From positions 1 to 7,701 of the forward strand of contig JBBRDB010000126.1 of assembly GCA_038204345.1 (NCBI GenBank): a stretch of 7,701 nt of DNA. Direction: 5' to 3'. This document shows, one piece after another, positions 1-5,901 of this stretch. Under the pieces are notes generated by a model that saw only the letters and a program-made list of their open reading frames with translations, did not search any database and was not told where the DNA came from. Source of the stretch: JAHJSA01 sp038204345 (GTDB lineage Bacteria > Actinomycetota > Thermoleophilia > RBG-16-64-13). Made by a program: the position numbers and the translations under genes. Within the stretch, counting starts at the first letter, position 1; each line of letters begins with the position of its first letter.

Positions 1-597
1 GTCGGTGACACGAGGGTCCCTGCTGCCGCCGCGAGGGCCGGGTTCACGGGCGAAGCCGCCGTCCTCGAGGCCACCGCCCTCGGCTTCGCCACCTGTTGGA
101 TCGGCGGCGGCGTTCGCCGCAGCGCCGTAGAAGCGCTGCTGGGGCTCGAACCCTACGAACACGTGTATTCGATCTCGGCCCTCGGTTACGCTTCGGGAGA
201 ACCTTCTCTTGGCGAACGGGCAACCGCAGGCTTGGTCAAAGCGCGCAAGAGGAAGTCGCTCGAGACAATCGCCCCAGGTATTCGGACGTGGCCGACCCAG
301 GTGCAGGCCGGCGTGGAAGCCGCGCGCCTGGCTCCCTCAGCCACGAACCGTCAGCCGTGGCGTTTCACGTTCACGCCCGGCCACGGGGGCCCCGACCCAA
401 TAAGCGGGACGGCGGGAGCAGGTGCCACTGTGCGCATCAGCTTCGAGCGGGCCGACACTCCGGTCATCTCGAAGCGCCTGGACTGCGGCATCGCCATGTT
501 GCACTTCGAGTTGGGCGTCCGCGGCGCCGGAGCCGGCGGATCCTGGAGACTCCTCGACGGCAACGACGTGGCTGCGTGGGAGTGCGCTTCCTCCTAG
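1..597 (+). CDS. TM1586-type nitroreductase family protein, 3' part (N-terminus outside window)
   Basis: An open frame enters at base 1 and runs 198 codons to the TAG at 595-597. No start is visible; the family is usually about 250-270 residues, so roughly 60-70 are missing. Two regions are typical of the double-length nitroreductases named after Thermotoga TM1586. The first is GFATCWIGG at visible residues 28-36, the second-half nitroreductase motif. The second is an internal ARLAPSATNRQPWRF at 108-122, which resembles the FMN-contacting 'PSaxNxQPWrF' segment that opens ordinary nitroreductases. The family is thought to bind FMN and use NAD(P)H to reduce nitro-aromatics or other electrophiles in the cytoplasm; the physiological substrate here is unknown. 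The C-terminal tail (residues 160-198) is Gly/Ala-rich with a plausible beta-strand. It converges on the metallopeptidase gene and shares its stop region. Family assignment is firm; the exact reaction is inference. Confidence 0.85.
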   Translation, partial: VGDTRVPAAAARAGFTGEAAVLEATALGFATCWIGGGVRRSAVEALLGLEPYEHVYSISALGYASGEPSLGERATAGLVKARKRKSLETIAPGIRTWPTQVQAGVEAARLAPSATNRQPWRFTFTPGHGGPDPISGTAGAGATVRISFERADTPVISKRLDCGIAMLHFELGVRGAGAGGSWRLLDGNDVAAWECASS

Positions 598-1442
598 AGA
601 CTCCCCTCAGGAACCGAGAAGGTGTCCCCTTGCGACACGTCTCCGGTCTCGAGTCCCAGACGGAACCACCGCGCCCTCTGCTCGGAGGTACCGTGCGTGA
701 AGGAGTCGGGGACGACGCGGCCTGTGGCCTCCCGCTGCAGGCGGTCGTCACCTATGGCACTGGCGGCAGTGAGAGCTTCGTCGATATCCCCGGGCTCGAG
801 GATCCGCCAATTCTGTTGTGCGTGGTAAGCCCAGACCCCGGCGAAGAAGTCGGCCTGAAGCTCCATCCGCACCAGCAAACGGTTGAATTCGGACTCGCTT
901 ACCTGACCCCGCATTTGATCCACCTGATCACTGGTCCCCAGGAGCCTCTGCACGTGATGCCCCACCTCATGCGCTATGACGTACGCCTCGGCAAAGTCGC
1001 CCGGGGCGCCGAACCTATTCTTGAGTTCGTCGTAGAACACGAGGTCGATGTACACCGTCTGGTCTGACGGACAGTAGAACGGGCCCACAGCGGAACTCTG
1101 CGTCCCGCAGGCTGAATCGACGGCGTCGGTAAAGAGCACCAACCCGGGGTTCGTGTAAGTGCGCCCCATCTGACGGAACTGCTCGGCCCACACGTCTTCC
1201 GTGTCGGCCAGAACCACCGAGACGAACTGGGCCGTCTCGTCGCTCCCCGCCCCCACGGTGACGCCCGGCTGAGAGGATGGCCCCAGTTGGTTGGCGAGGT
1301 CGGCGGGATCTCCCCCGAACAACAGGAACAAGACTACCGTCACGATGATCGTTCCCACGCCGCCCCCGACCGCCAGGCCACCGCGACGCGTACCGCGTCG
1401 ATCTTCGACGTTTGAACTGCCGCGCCTTCCCTGCCATTTCAT
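594..1442 (-). CDS. ypfJ: YpfJ-family membrane-anchored neutral zinc metallopeptidase
   Basis: This 282-residue protein matches the E. coli YpfJ family (Zn_peptidase, PF04228) along its whole length. It opens with MKWQGRRGSSNVEDRRG (E. coli has MRWQGRRESDNVEDRR), then has one membrane segment at about residues 22-42 and a periplasmic/extracytoplasmic domain. HEVGHH at 158-163 is the zinc site, with Glu159 as the catalytic base. Downstream, RMELQADFFAG (192-202) supplies a likely third ligand, Glu194. Other family blocks are MGPFYCP-like (119-125), GDDRLQ (231-236) and RVVPDSFTHGTSEQR (242-256). Cys112 and Cys124 could form a disulphide. E. coli has Cys in QADCFAG where this protein has Phe199. 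The ATG at 1442 gives the conserved N-terminus, with an AGGAG about 12 nt upstream. Substrates of the family are not established. The gene appears monocistronic, divergent from a microprotein gene and convergent with the nitroreductase. Confidence 0.95.
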   Translation of the reverse strand: MKWQGRRGSSNVEDRRGTRRGGLAVGGGVGTIIVTVVLFLLFGGDPADLANQLGPSSQPGVTVGAGSDETAQFVSVVLADTEDVWAEQFRQMGRTYTNPGLVLFTDAVDSACGTQSSAVGPFYCPSDQTVYIDLVFYDELKNRFGAPGDFAEAYVIAHEVGHHVQRLLGTSDQVDQMRGQVSESEFNRLLVRMELQADFFAGVWAYHAQQNWRILEPGDIDEALTAASAIGDDRLQREATGRVVPDSFTHGTSEQRARWFRLGLETGDVSQGDTFSVPEGSL

Positions 1443-1521
1443 CGCCTGCCGATACTCCTCTCGTTCGAATCACTACGACTCCGATTACCCCGCGGACGGG
1501 TCGCCAAACTTGGGCGCGTGA

Positions 1522-1537
1522 CGGTGGTTTCCCACCG
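1522..1537. repeat. Small perfect hairpin in the intergenic region
   Basis: CGGTGG at 1522-1527 and CCACCG at 1532-1537 form a perfect 6-bp stem with a 4-base loop. It lies about 80 bases upstream of the metallopeptidase start (on that gene's strand) and about 85 bases upstream of the microprotein start. No T-run follows on either strand, so it is not an obvious terminator. It could be part of the metallopeptidase leader, a small operator, or chance in GC-rich DNA. Confidence 0.35.
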
Positions 1538-1553
1538 AATGCCCGCGAGTGTG

Positions 1554-1600
1554 TTGAGACTAGGGCCTTGGGGTAGAGTCATACTATAGAACTTAGGTCT
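1554..1600 (+). promoter_or_regulatory. AT-rich, promoter-like patch ahead of the 36-codon microprotein gene
   Basis: The stretch around 1574-1597 is markedly AT-richer than its surroundings. It contains TAGAGT (1574-1579), TACTAT (1582-1587) and TATAGA (1585-1590), each a possible -10 element. A TTGAGA at 1554-1559 could be a -35 element, but spacing is poor: 14 nt to TAGAGT and 22 nt to TACTAT, so no standard sigma-70 pair can be assigned. CTATAG (1584-1589) is palindromic and could be the centre of an operator. I infer promoter or operator function from position and base composition only. The rest of 1443-1620 holds only the hairpin described separately, and I see no clear promoter for the metallopeptidase on the other strand. 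Confidence 0.4.
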
Positions 1601-1605
1601 GTTCG

Positions 1606-1613
1606 AAGGAGGA
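1606..1613 (+). promoter_or_regulatory. Strong Shine-Dalgarno site of the microprotein gene
   Basis: AAGGAGGA at 1606-1613 is a near-perfect complement to the 16S rRNA 3' end. There are 8 bases between its last core G (1612) and the ATG at 1621, which is close to ideal. It is the best such site in the window and the main reason to accept the very short frame behind it. A second ATG at 1614 is too close to this site and reads only six codons. Confidence 0.75.
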
Positions 1614-1620
1614 TGCTGCG

Positions 1621-1731
1621 ATGGAACCCCTAGTCGATTCACTGCAACCACTGATTCTCCTCGCGGGCGCGGCACTCACGATCGCGGCCCTCGCTGCAGG
1701 GACGTGGGTCTTCAGGATGCGGCGTCACTAG
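1621..1731 (+). CDS. Single-pass membrane microprotein of 36 residues, unknown function
   Basis: The frame reads ATG (1621) to TAG (1729-1731) and encodes 36 residues. The N-terminus MEPLVDSLQP is acidic and polar. Residues 11-31 are an unbroken hydrophobic stretch rich in Leu, Ala, Ile and Gly, ending in TWVF. The C-terminus is RMRRH. The positive-inside rule predicts N-out/C-in topology with one transmembrane helix and almost no soluble part. The design is that of small membrane subunits or regulators such as CydX- or KdpF-like proteins, but I see no specific similarity to any named one, and no partner complex is encoded nearby. The strong ribosome-binding site and AT-rich promoter-like patch upstream support real expression. 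It is divergent from the YpfJ-type metallopeptidase, which is also membrane-anchored, so a functional link is possible but unproven. It is too short for most automatic gene finders. Confidence 0.65.
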   Translation: MEPLVDSLQPLILLAGAALTIAALAAGTWVFRMRRH

Positions 1732-1775
1732 GCGCACTTTCGGGGTCGGCGTTCAGCTCGCTGCGGCTGGGAGAA

Positions 1776-1812
1776 GAGGAGACCCGGGGGGCGAGTCTCC
1801 CGGGTCCTCCTC
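1776..1812. terminator. GC-rich hairpin between convergent genes, probable bidirectional terminator
   Basis: GACCCGGG (1781-1788) and CCCGGGTC (1799-1806) are a perfect 8-bp inverted repeat around a 10-base loop. With C1807 bulged, GAGGA (1776-1780) pairs with TCCTC (1808-1812), extending the stem to 13 bp. It begins 10 bases past the transporter stop on the - strand and 44 bases past the microprotein stop on the + strand, the expected place for a shared terminator. There is no real T-tract on either side, so it may act as a non-canonical GC-rich terminator or as an mRNA 3'-end stabiliser. A competing 6-bp pairing, GGAGAC (1778-1783) with GTCTCC (1795-1800), is also possible. The remainder of the 1732-1822 gap shows nothing else. 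Confidence 0.55.
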
Positions 1813-1822
1813 CAGTTCGCCA

Positions 1823-3055
1823 TTAGGCCGCGGTCTTCATTTGATCGCGGCCGCGCAGCCAGAGGAGCGCCGCAAAGACCACCAAGACCATGGGAAGCAC
1901 CCCGATGTTGACCGCGCGCCAACCTAAGCTTCCCTGCAGAGCACCGGCGGAGAGCGACGCGACGGCTACTGTGGAGAAGATAAGGAAGTCGTTCAGGGCT
2001 TGGGTCTTCGCCTTCTCTGCGTCATCGTGCATACGCGTGAGCAGTGTGGTGGCGCCGATGAAGAGGAAGTTCCATCCCATGCCGAGAAACACCAGCGACA
2101 TCCAGTACTGAAGGATGCCCTCGCCCGTAAGGTTAACCGCTACGCAGGCGGCTTCGAGCGCGGCACCCACCGTCATGATGCGCACGAGGCCAAAACGTGC
2201 GATCAAGCGTCCGGTAAAGAATGACGGGGCGAACATGCCCACCACGTGCCACTGGATCACGAACGCCGTGCTGCCAAAGGCGAAGGACTCCGCTTTCATA
2301 GCAAGCGGAGTCGCGGTCATCACGAGGGACATCACCCCGTAGCCCAACATGCCGGCCACCGCCGCCACCACGAACCCGGGTTGGGAAGCGATGGTCCGAA
2401 GGCTCCTGCCGGAGACTGCGTGCTCGCGGCGAACCGGCTTGGGAATGTCCACGAACATGACGGCTGCGAAGGCCAGGATGTAGACACCTATCAGGGCCGC
2501 ATAGCTGCCCGCGAACTCAGCCGAGGATACGAGTTCGCGGGTGAAGGAGGCCAGATTGGGCCCGGCGAACGCCGCCAGCACGCCGCCCGCCAGCACCAGC
2601 GAGACCGCACGGCCCGCGAGCGCCGGGCCCGCGGCATCGACTGCCGCGAAACGATAGTAGTTGCCGAAAGCATTGAAGGCGCCCACCAGGATTGCCGCAA
2701 CTGAGAAGAGCTCGAAGCGGCCCTCCAGGATAGCTATCGCCGCCAGGCCGCCCGCAAGGACCCCGAGTCCCGCAGCGAGCAAGAACCCGGCCCGCCGACC
2801 GAATCGCCCCATGAAAAGAGAAGCCGGGATGGTGAAGACCATGGTGGCCAGGAATTGCAGGGCGATGGGCAGCGTCGCATAAGCGGGATTGTCGGCCAGC
2901 GCAACACCCACGAGCGCGGACGAGGAAAGCACCAACGAGTTGGCGGTCATGGCCAATCCCTGGCAGAGGGCCAGAACACCGACGTTCCGCCAGGCTCCGC
3001 GCGGCGCGGAGCCCGTGGGCAAGGCTGTCTCGGCCGGCCCCGCCGTGAGGTTCAC
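1823..3055 (-). CDS. MFS transporter (12-helix permease)
   Basis: This is a 410-residue hydrophobic protein of typical major facilitator length, with about twelve membrane segments. FMGRFGRRAG (81-90) fits the family's loop 2-3 motif A, although the usual Asp before Arg is missing. A second, weaker copy, TGRLIARFG (281-289), sits at the equivalent place in the C-terminal half. The central cytoplasmic loop is about 205-222 (KPVRREHAVSGRSLR). FNAFGNYYRFAAVDAA (128-142) is a distinctive block in the fourth/fifth helix region. The start is the GTG at 3055, which overlaps the TGA of the upstream Fe-S gene as GTGA, with AGGGA a few bases before it. The frame stays open upstream, but that part runs through Fe-S coding sequence and reads as low-complexity Arg/Gly, so it is not used. 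Last gene of the operon. The substrate is unknown; efflux or uptake of a small molecule handled by the coupled Fe-S protein is inference. Confidence 0.88.
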   Translation of the reverse strand: MNLTAGPAETALPTGSAPRGAWRNVGVLALCQGLAMTANSLVLSSSALVGVALADNPAYATLPIALQFLATMVFTIPASLFMGRFGRRAGFLLAAGLGVLAGGLAAIAILEGRFELFSVAAILVGAFNAFGNYYRFAAVDAAGPALAGRAVSLVLAGGVLAAFAGPNLASFTRELVSSAEFAGSYAALIGVYILAFAAVMFVDIPKPVRREHAVSGRSLRTIASQPGFVVAAVAGMLGYGVMSLVMTATPLAMKAESFAFGSTAFVIQWHVVGMFAPSFFTGRLIARFGLVRIMTVGAALEAACVAVNLTGEGILQYWMSLVFLGMGWNFLFIGATTLLTRMHDDAEKAKTQALNDFLIFSTVAVASLSAGALQGSLGWRAVNIGVLPMVLVVFAALLWLRGRDQMKTAA

Positions 3056-4359
3056 GTGATGATGTCCCTGCCGAGGGCGTAGCGGACGAAGCGCGAGCCC
3101 ACCTGCTCCGAAGCGAGCACTCTGTCGGCTACGGGCAGCGACGACAACACGCGCAGCACCTGAGCGAGGAATGCCGCGCCCCGTCCCGCCCCTTCGTCCA
3201 CTAAGAGATCCGCCAGCCGACCCTTCTCCAGGCAGGTTCTCACCACACGTTCCACGGCGTTGGCGGGCACGTGCCGGGGTTCCGCGCGACGTACCATCCG
3301 CATAGCACCCTTCCGGCACGCCCCGGCGCACAGTCCGCAGCCGATGCAGCGTTCGTGGTCCACGTGGGACACCAGCGCGCTTCGCGGCGCCCCGTCGTGG
3401 AACAGGGGACGCAGCGCTATGGCTCCGATAGGACATGCTTTGGCACAACGACCGCAACCGGTGCAGGTATCAGACACCGAGGAGGCCTCAAAACCGCTCG
3501 GAACCACCGCCGGCAGATCGAAGCGTCGGATCGCCGAGAGCTGTCCGCAGCAGCAGCCGCAGCAGCTGCAGAGATAGGTAGGTCGATCGCGTACGTTGTC
3601 CACGATGTGCACCAGCCCGAGTTCGCGGGCACGAGCGACCAGTTCGAGCCCTTCGACCCGGTCCACCGCGCGACCGAAGTCGTGCCGAACCACGTAGTCG
3701 GCCCCTCCCTCGAGAGTGAGGCAGATGTCAGCGGGATTATCGCAGGCGTGACCCAGGTGCTGAGCCTTGTGCCGGCAGTAGCAGAGGGAGACGGCCAGTC
3801 TCTTCGAATCGCCGACGATGCTCGAAGCTTTCTCCCAGTCGAGCACCTCGGGCAGGTCGGTGTCCGAGATGACCGTCTCGTGCACGGCTGCGCGGCCGAC
3901 CACGGTGGAGGTGCGGAACATCTCCCGGGCGAAGGTGTCGTCGCCGATAGTGTAGGCGTGCAGAGCCTCGGCCATCCGTTGCTTGGGGATGGAGTCTTTC
4001 GCCCGCATCATCGAGAACTCGAAGAACCCCACCACCGGCGGGGCCAGCAGGTAGTGAGGCTCCCGGTCTTCGCGGCCGGGCATGTCCATGACGACGCCCT
4101 TCTCAGCCATGGCATCGAGCCGAGCGGTGAGTTCCGCTTCGTTCAGGCCCGTGCGGGCGACGAGTGCACTCAGCGGAGTGGGCACGACGGGCATCCGCGA
4201 GGCGAGTTCGGCTTCTTCTGGCGTGAAGAGGATCTCGAGTATGTCGCGCCAAGCGGCGCGAGCGGCCGCATCGGCCGGCTCCGGCATGGCCGCCGGGCCC
4301 CGCTGCAGGCGCGTCGAGAGCAGACGATGCTCATGACTCAGGTGTGCGGCGTGGCCCAT
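3052..4359 (-). CDS. Winged-helix/4Fe-4S dicluster protein with extra CxC and CxCC cysteine motifs
   Basis: A 435-residue soluble protein. Residues about 34-105 look like a winged-helix domain: FTPEEAELASRMP, then ARTGLNEAELTARLDAMAEKG. Residues 106-190 are a linker with the family-like GFFEFSMMR. Four cysteine groups follow. The first is CYCRHK plus two spaced cysteines (Cys193, 195, 206, 213, with HLG and DNP between). The second is the very dense CSCCGCCCG (Cys264, 266, 267, 269, 270, 271). The last two are classic ferredoxin motifs, CTGCGRCAKACP (299-310) and CIGCGLCAGACR (338-349). The last two should hold two [4Fe-4S] clusters; the first two could hold another cluster or a metal. The ATG at 4359 has GAGGGGG (4365-4371) 5 nt upstream; Met25 is an alternative start. 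I recognise the type (uncharacterised 4Fe-4S binding proteins) but no established reaction. It follows the SRPBCC gene by 31 nt and is coupled to the transporter by a 4-nt overlap. Confidence 0.9.
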   Translation of the reverse strand: MGHAAHLSHEHRLLSTRLQRGPAAMPEPADAAARAAWRDILEILFTPEEAELASRMPVVPTPLSALVARTGLNEAELTARLDAMAEKGVVMDMPGREDREPHYLLAPPVVGFFEFSMMRAKDSIPKQRMAEALHAYTIGDDTFAREMFRTSTVVGRAAVHETVISDTDLPEVLDWEKASSIVGDSKRLAVSLCYCRHKAQHLGHACDNPADICLTLEGGADYVVRHDFGRAVDRVEGLELVARARELGLVHIVDNVRDRPTYLCSCCGCCCGQLSAIRRFDLPAVVPSGFEASSVSDTCTGCGRCAKACPIGAIALRPLFHDGAPRSALVSHVDHERCIGCGLCAGACRKGAMRMVRRAEPRHVPANAVERVVRTCLEKGRLADLLVDEGAGRGAAFLAQVLRVLSSLPVADRVLASEQVGSRFVRYALGRDIIT

Positions 4360-4390
4360 GACAACCCCCTCGCGCAGGTCGGGATCCTGA

Positions 4391-4957
4391 CTAGAGCATA
4401 GCAGGGGGAGGGGCGGTCGCCCGCTCGCGGATCGCCTCGTTCATCTCCCGGAATCCTTCCTCCATACGAGGGGCTAAGTACCAACCCACCAAGGGCACGA
4501 GCAGGCCGGATAGCTCCTCCCGATGCACCAGGCGTACGCGTGCGGCCGCCCAGTCGGCACCGTCGGCTTCGTCAGCCGTGTCGGGCTCCAGAGTCAGACT
4601 GTGCACGCCGCTCAGCACTCGACGGGAGAAGAGCTTCCCGGTCCAGCGGATCTCGCGACAGTCATCGCAACGGAGCACTTCAGCCTGAAAGCGGAAAGGC
4701 AAACCCAGAAACCCGCGACGAAACCGCACCTCGGCCCGCAGCACGCCCCCGGGCCGAAGATCGCCACTTACCCTTGGCATGAACCGGTTCCACTCTGGAT
4801 AGGTAGCTAAGTCGGTGAGCACGCTCCACACGCGCTCCAAGGGAGCCTCGATCGTGGTCTCGGCCCGCACCTCCCTGCGCCACCGGACCCACCGCCGCAG
4901 CAACGCGCCGGCAGCCGTCGAAAGCCGGAGGAAACCACCCGACCCGCCCGCACTCAT
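4391..4957 (-). CDS. SRPBCC (START/Bet v1-fold) family protein
   Basis: This 188-residue protein begins with a short Gly/Ser and Arg-rich leader (1-29), then a full SRPBCC fold. VRAETTIEAPLERVWSVLTD (30-49) is the first strand and helix. YPEWNRFMP (53-61) is the hallmark turn of the polyketide cyclase/CoxG-like group. Alternating strands follow at 72-122, including EIRWTGKLFSRR. LVHREELSGLLVPL (143-156) and the long C-terminal helix EEGFREMNEAIRERA (166-180) complete the fold. Such proteins enclose a hydrophobic pocket that binds lipids, polyketides or similar ligands; the ligand here is unknown. The ATG at 4957 overlaps the SDR stop as ATGA, and GGAGG lies about 10 nt upstream. Cys97 and Cys100 (CDDC) form a small extra motif. 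The position directly after a YbjT-like SDR is informative, because YbjT carries an additional C-terminal domain that I judge to be SRPBCC-like. Confidence 0.87.
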   Translation of the reverse strand: MSAGGSGGFLRLSTAAGALLRRWVRWRREVRAETTIEAPLERVWSVLTDLATYPEWNRFMPRVSGDLRPGGVLRAEVRFRRGFLGLPFRFQAEVLRCDDCREIRWTGKLFSRRVLSGVHSLTLEPDTADEADGADWAAARVRLVHREELSGLLVPLVGWYLAPRMEEGFREMNEAIRERATAPPPAML

Positions 4958-5901
4958 GGTCGCGGGGCCTCCGCCAGGACCCGGCGGACGGCCTCTTCGT
5001 ATCCCATCGGCCGGAAATCGAACAGGTCCAGAGCCGCGGGATCACGCACCACCACCTCGGACTTCAGACCTTCGATCAGCGGAGAGGCGATGGCGTTCGA
5101 TATAGGCGTGACCAGACCAACCCAGTACGACGACAAGCGGGGCGTCAATACCGGCACCGGGATCAGGACGCGCCGCAGCCCCCGGAGCCGTGAGTACACA
5201 CGGATCATGTCTCCGTAGCTGAGCACGTCGGAGCCGCCGATCTCGATGGTGCGGCCGACGGTCTCGGGAATTGCGAGGGTGTCGATCAGGTAACGAAGTA
5301 CGTCCGCCTCCGCCACCGGCTGAGTGTGCGTGCTCACCCAGCGCGGCGTCACCAGCACAGGCAGCCGTTCAGCAAGGTATCGCACCATCCGAAACGACAC
5401 GCTCCCGGCACCCACGATCACGGCCGCGCGGAACGTCGTCACCGGCACCCCAGTCGAGGCCAAGACCTTCTCCACGTCGCGCCGACTTGCGAGGTGCTCG
5501 GAAAGTTCGACGTCGTCTTCACCCAAGCCGCCCAGGTAGATGATCCGCCCCACGCCCTTCTCTTTGGCTACCAGGGCGACGTTGGAGGCTGCGTTGTGGT
5601 CCGTTCGCGCGAAATCCGCCGAGGCGCGACCGCCCATCGAGTGCACGAGGTAGTACAAGACGTCCACGTTTTCGAAGGCGGCGGGCAAGGTATCCACGTC
5701 GAGCGCATCAGCAGTCACGATCTCGACGGAGTCGCGCCAGGGGCGGGTCGCTAGTTTCGCGGGGTCGCGGGCCAGGCAGCGCACGTCGTAGCCCTTCGCC
5801 GCGAGGAGCGGAGTCAACAGACCGCCGATGTAGCCGGTGGCCCCCATGACAAGCACGCGCTTCGGCGCGCCGAGAACGGCTCCCTCCTCCTCGGAGATCA
5901 T
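4954..5901 (-). CDS. YbjT-like NAD(P)-binding atypical SDR, lacking the YbjT C-terminal domain
   Basis: A 315-residue Rossmann-fold protein. The dinucleotide motif is VMGATGYIGG (18-27). LYYLVHSMGG (82-91) is the signature VHSMG of YbjT-type proteins, and RIIYLGGLGED (119-129) stands where classical SDRs have the catalytic Tyr region. FRAAVIVGAGSVSFRMVRYL (157-176), followed by LPVLVTPRWVSTHTQPVA, is nearly the same as E. coli YbjT as I remember it. IEGLKSEVVVRD (277-288) matches YbjT's LIQGLKHDLLADD. No YxxxK active site is evident, so the protein may act as a quinone/NADPH-binding or isomerase-like enzyme rather than a classic dehydrogenase. YbjT is about 476 residues; this one stops near the end of the Rossmann part. 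The ATG at 5901 overlaps the deaminase TGA as ATGA, with GAGAGG upstream. The specific reaction is unknown. Confidence 0.88.
   Translation of the reverse strand: MISEEEGAVLGAPKRVLVMGATGYIGGLLTPLLAAKGYDVRCLARDPAKLATRPWRDSVEIVTADALDVDTLPAAFENVDVLYYLVHSMGGRASADFARTDHNAASNVALVAKEKGVGRIIYLGGLGEDDVELSEHLASRRDVEKVLASTGVPVTTFRAAVIVGAGSVSFRMVRYLAERLPVLVTPRWVSTHTQPVAEADVLRYLIDTLAIPETVGRTIEIGGSDVLSYGDMIRVYSRLRGLRRVLIPVPVLTPRLSSYWVGLVTPISNAIASPLIEGLKSEVVVRDPAALDLFDFRPMGYEEAVRRVLAEAPRP

Noticed and set aside
96..1067. A 323-codon + strand open frame spanning the nitroreductase and metallopeptidase genes
   Set aside because: It crosses two well-supported genes in another frame or strand, and its product is Arg/Pro/Gly low-complexity sequence at the start.
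1614..1634. ATG at 1614 as the start of a peptide or leader
   Set aside because: It reads only six codons before TAG and is one base from the Shine-Dalgarno core, too close for efficient initiation.
3056..3457. In-frame extension of the transporter upstream by 134 codons
   Set aside because: It lies entirely inside the Fe-S coding sequence in a different frame, and the product is Arg/Gly-rich noise. The GTG at 3055 gives the normal MFS length and a classic overlap.
3053..3457. Programmed frameshift joining the Fe-S protein to the transporter
   Set aside because: The frames overlap, but there is no visible slippery heptamer or stimulatory structure near the Fe-S stop. The GTGA overlap explains the arrangement more simply.
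3271..4401. A 376-codon + strand open frame opposite the Fe-S gene
   Set aside because: It is fully antisense to a gene with unmistakable cysteine motifs. Its product is His/Arg/Gly-rich without any family motif, as expected from the complement of GC-rich codons.
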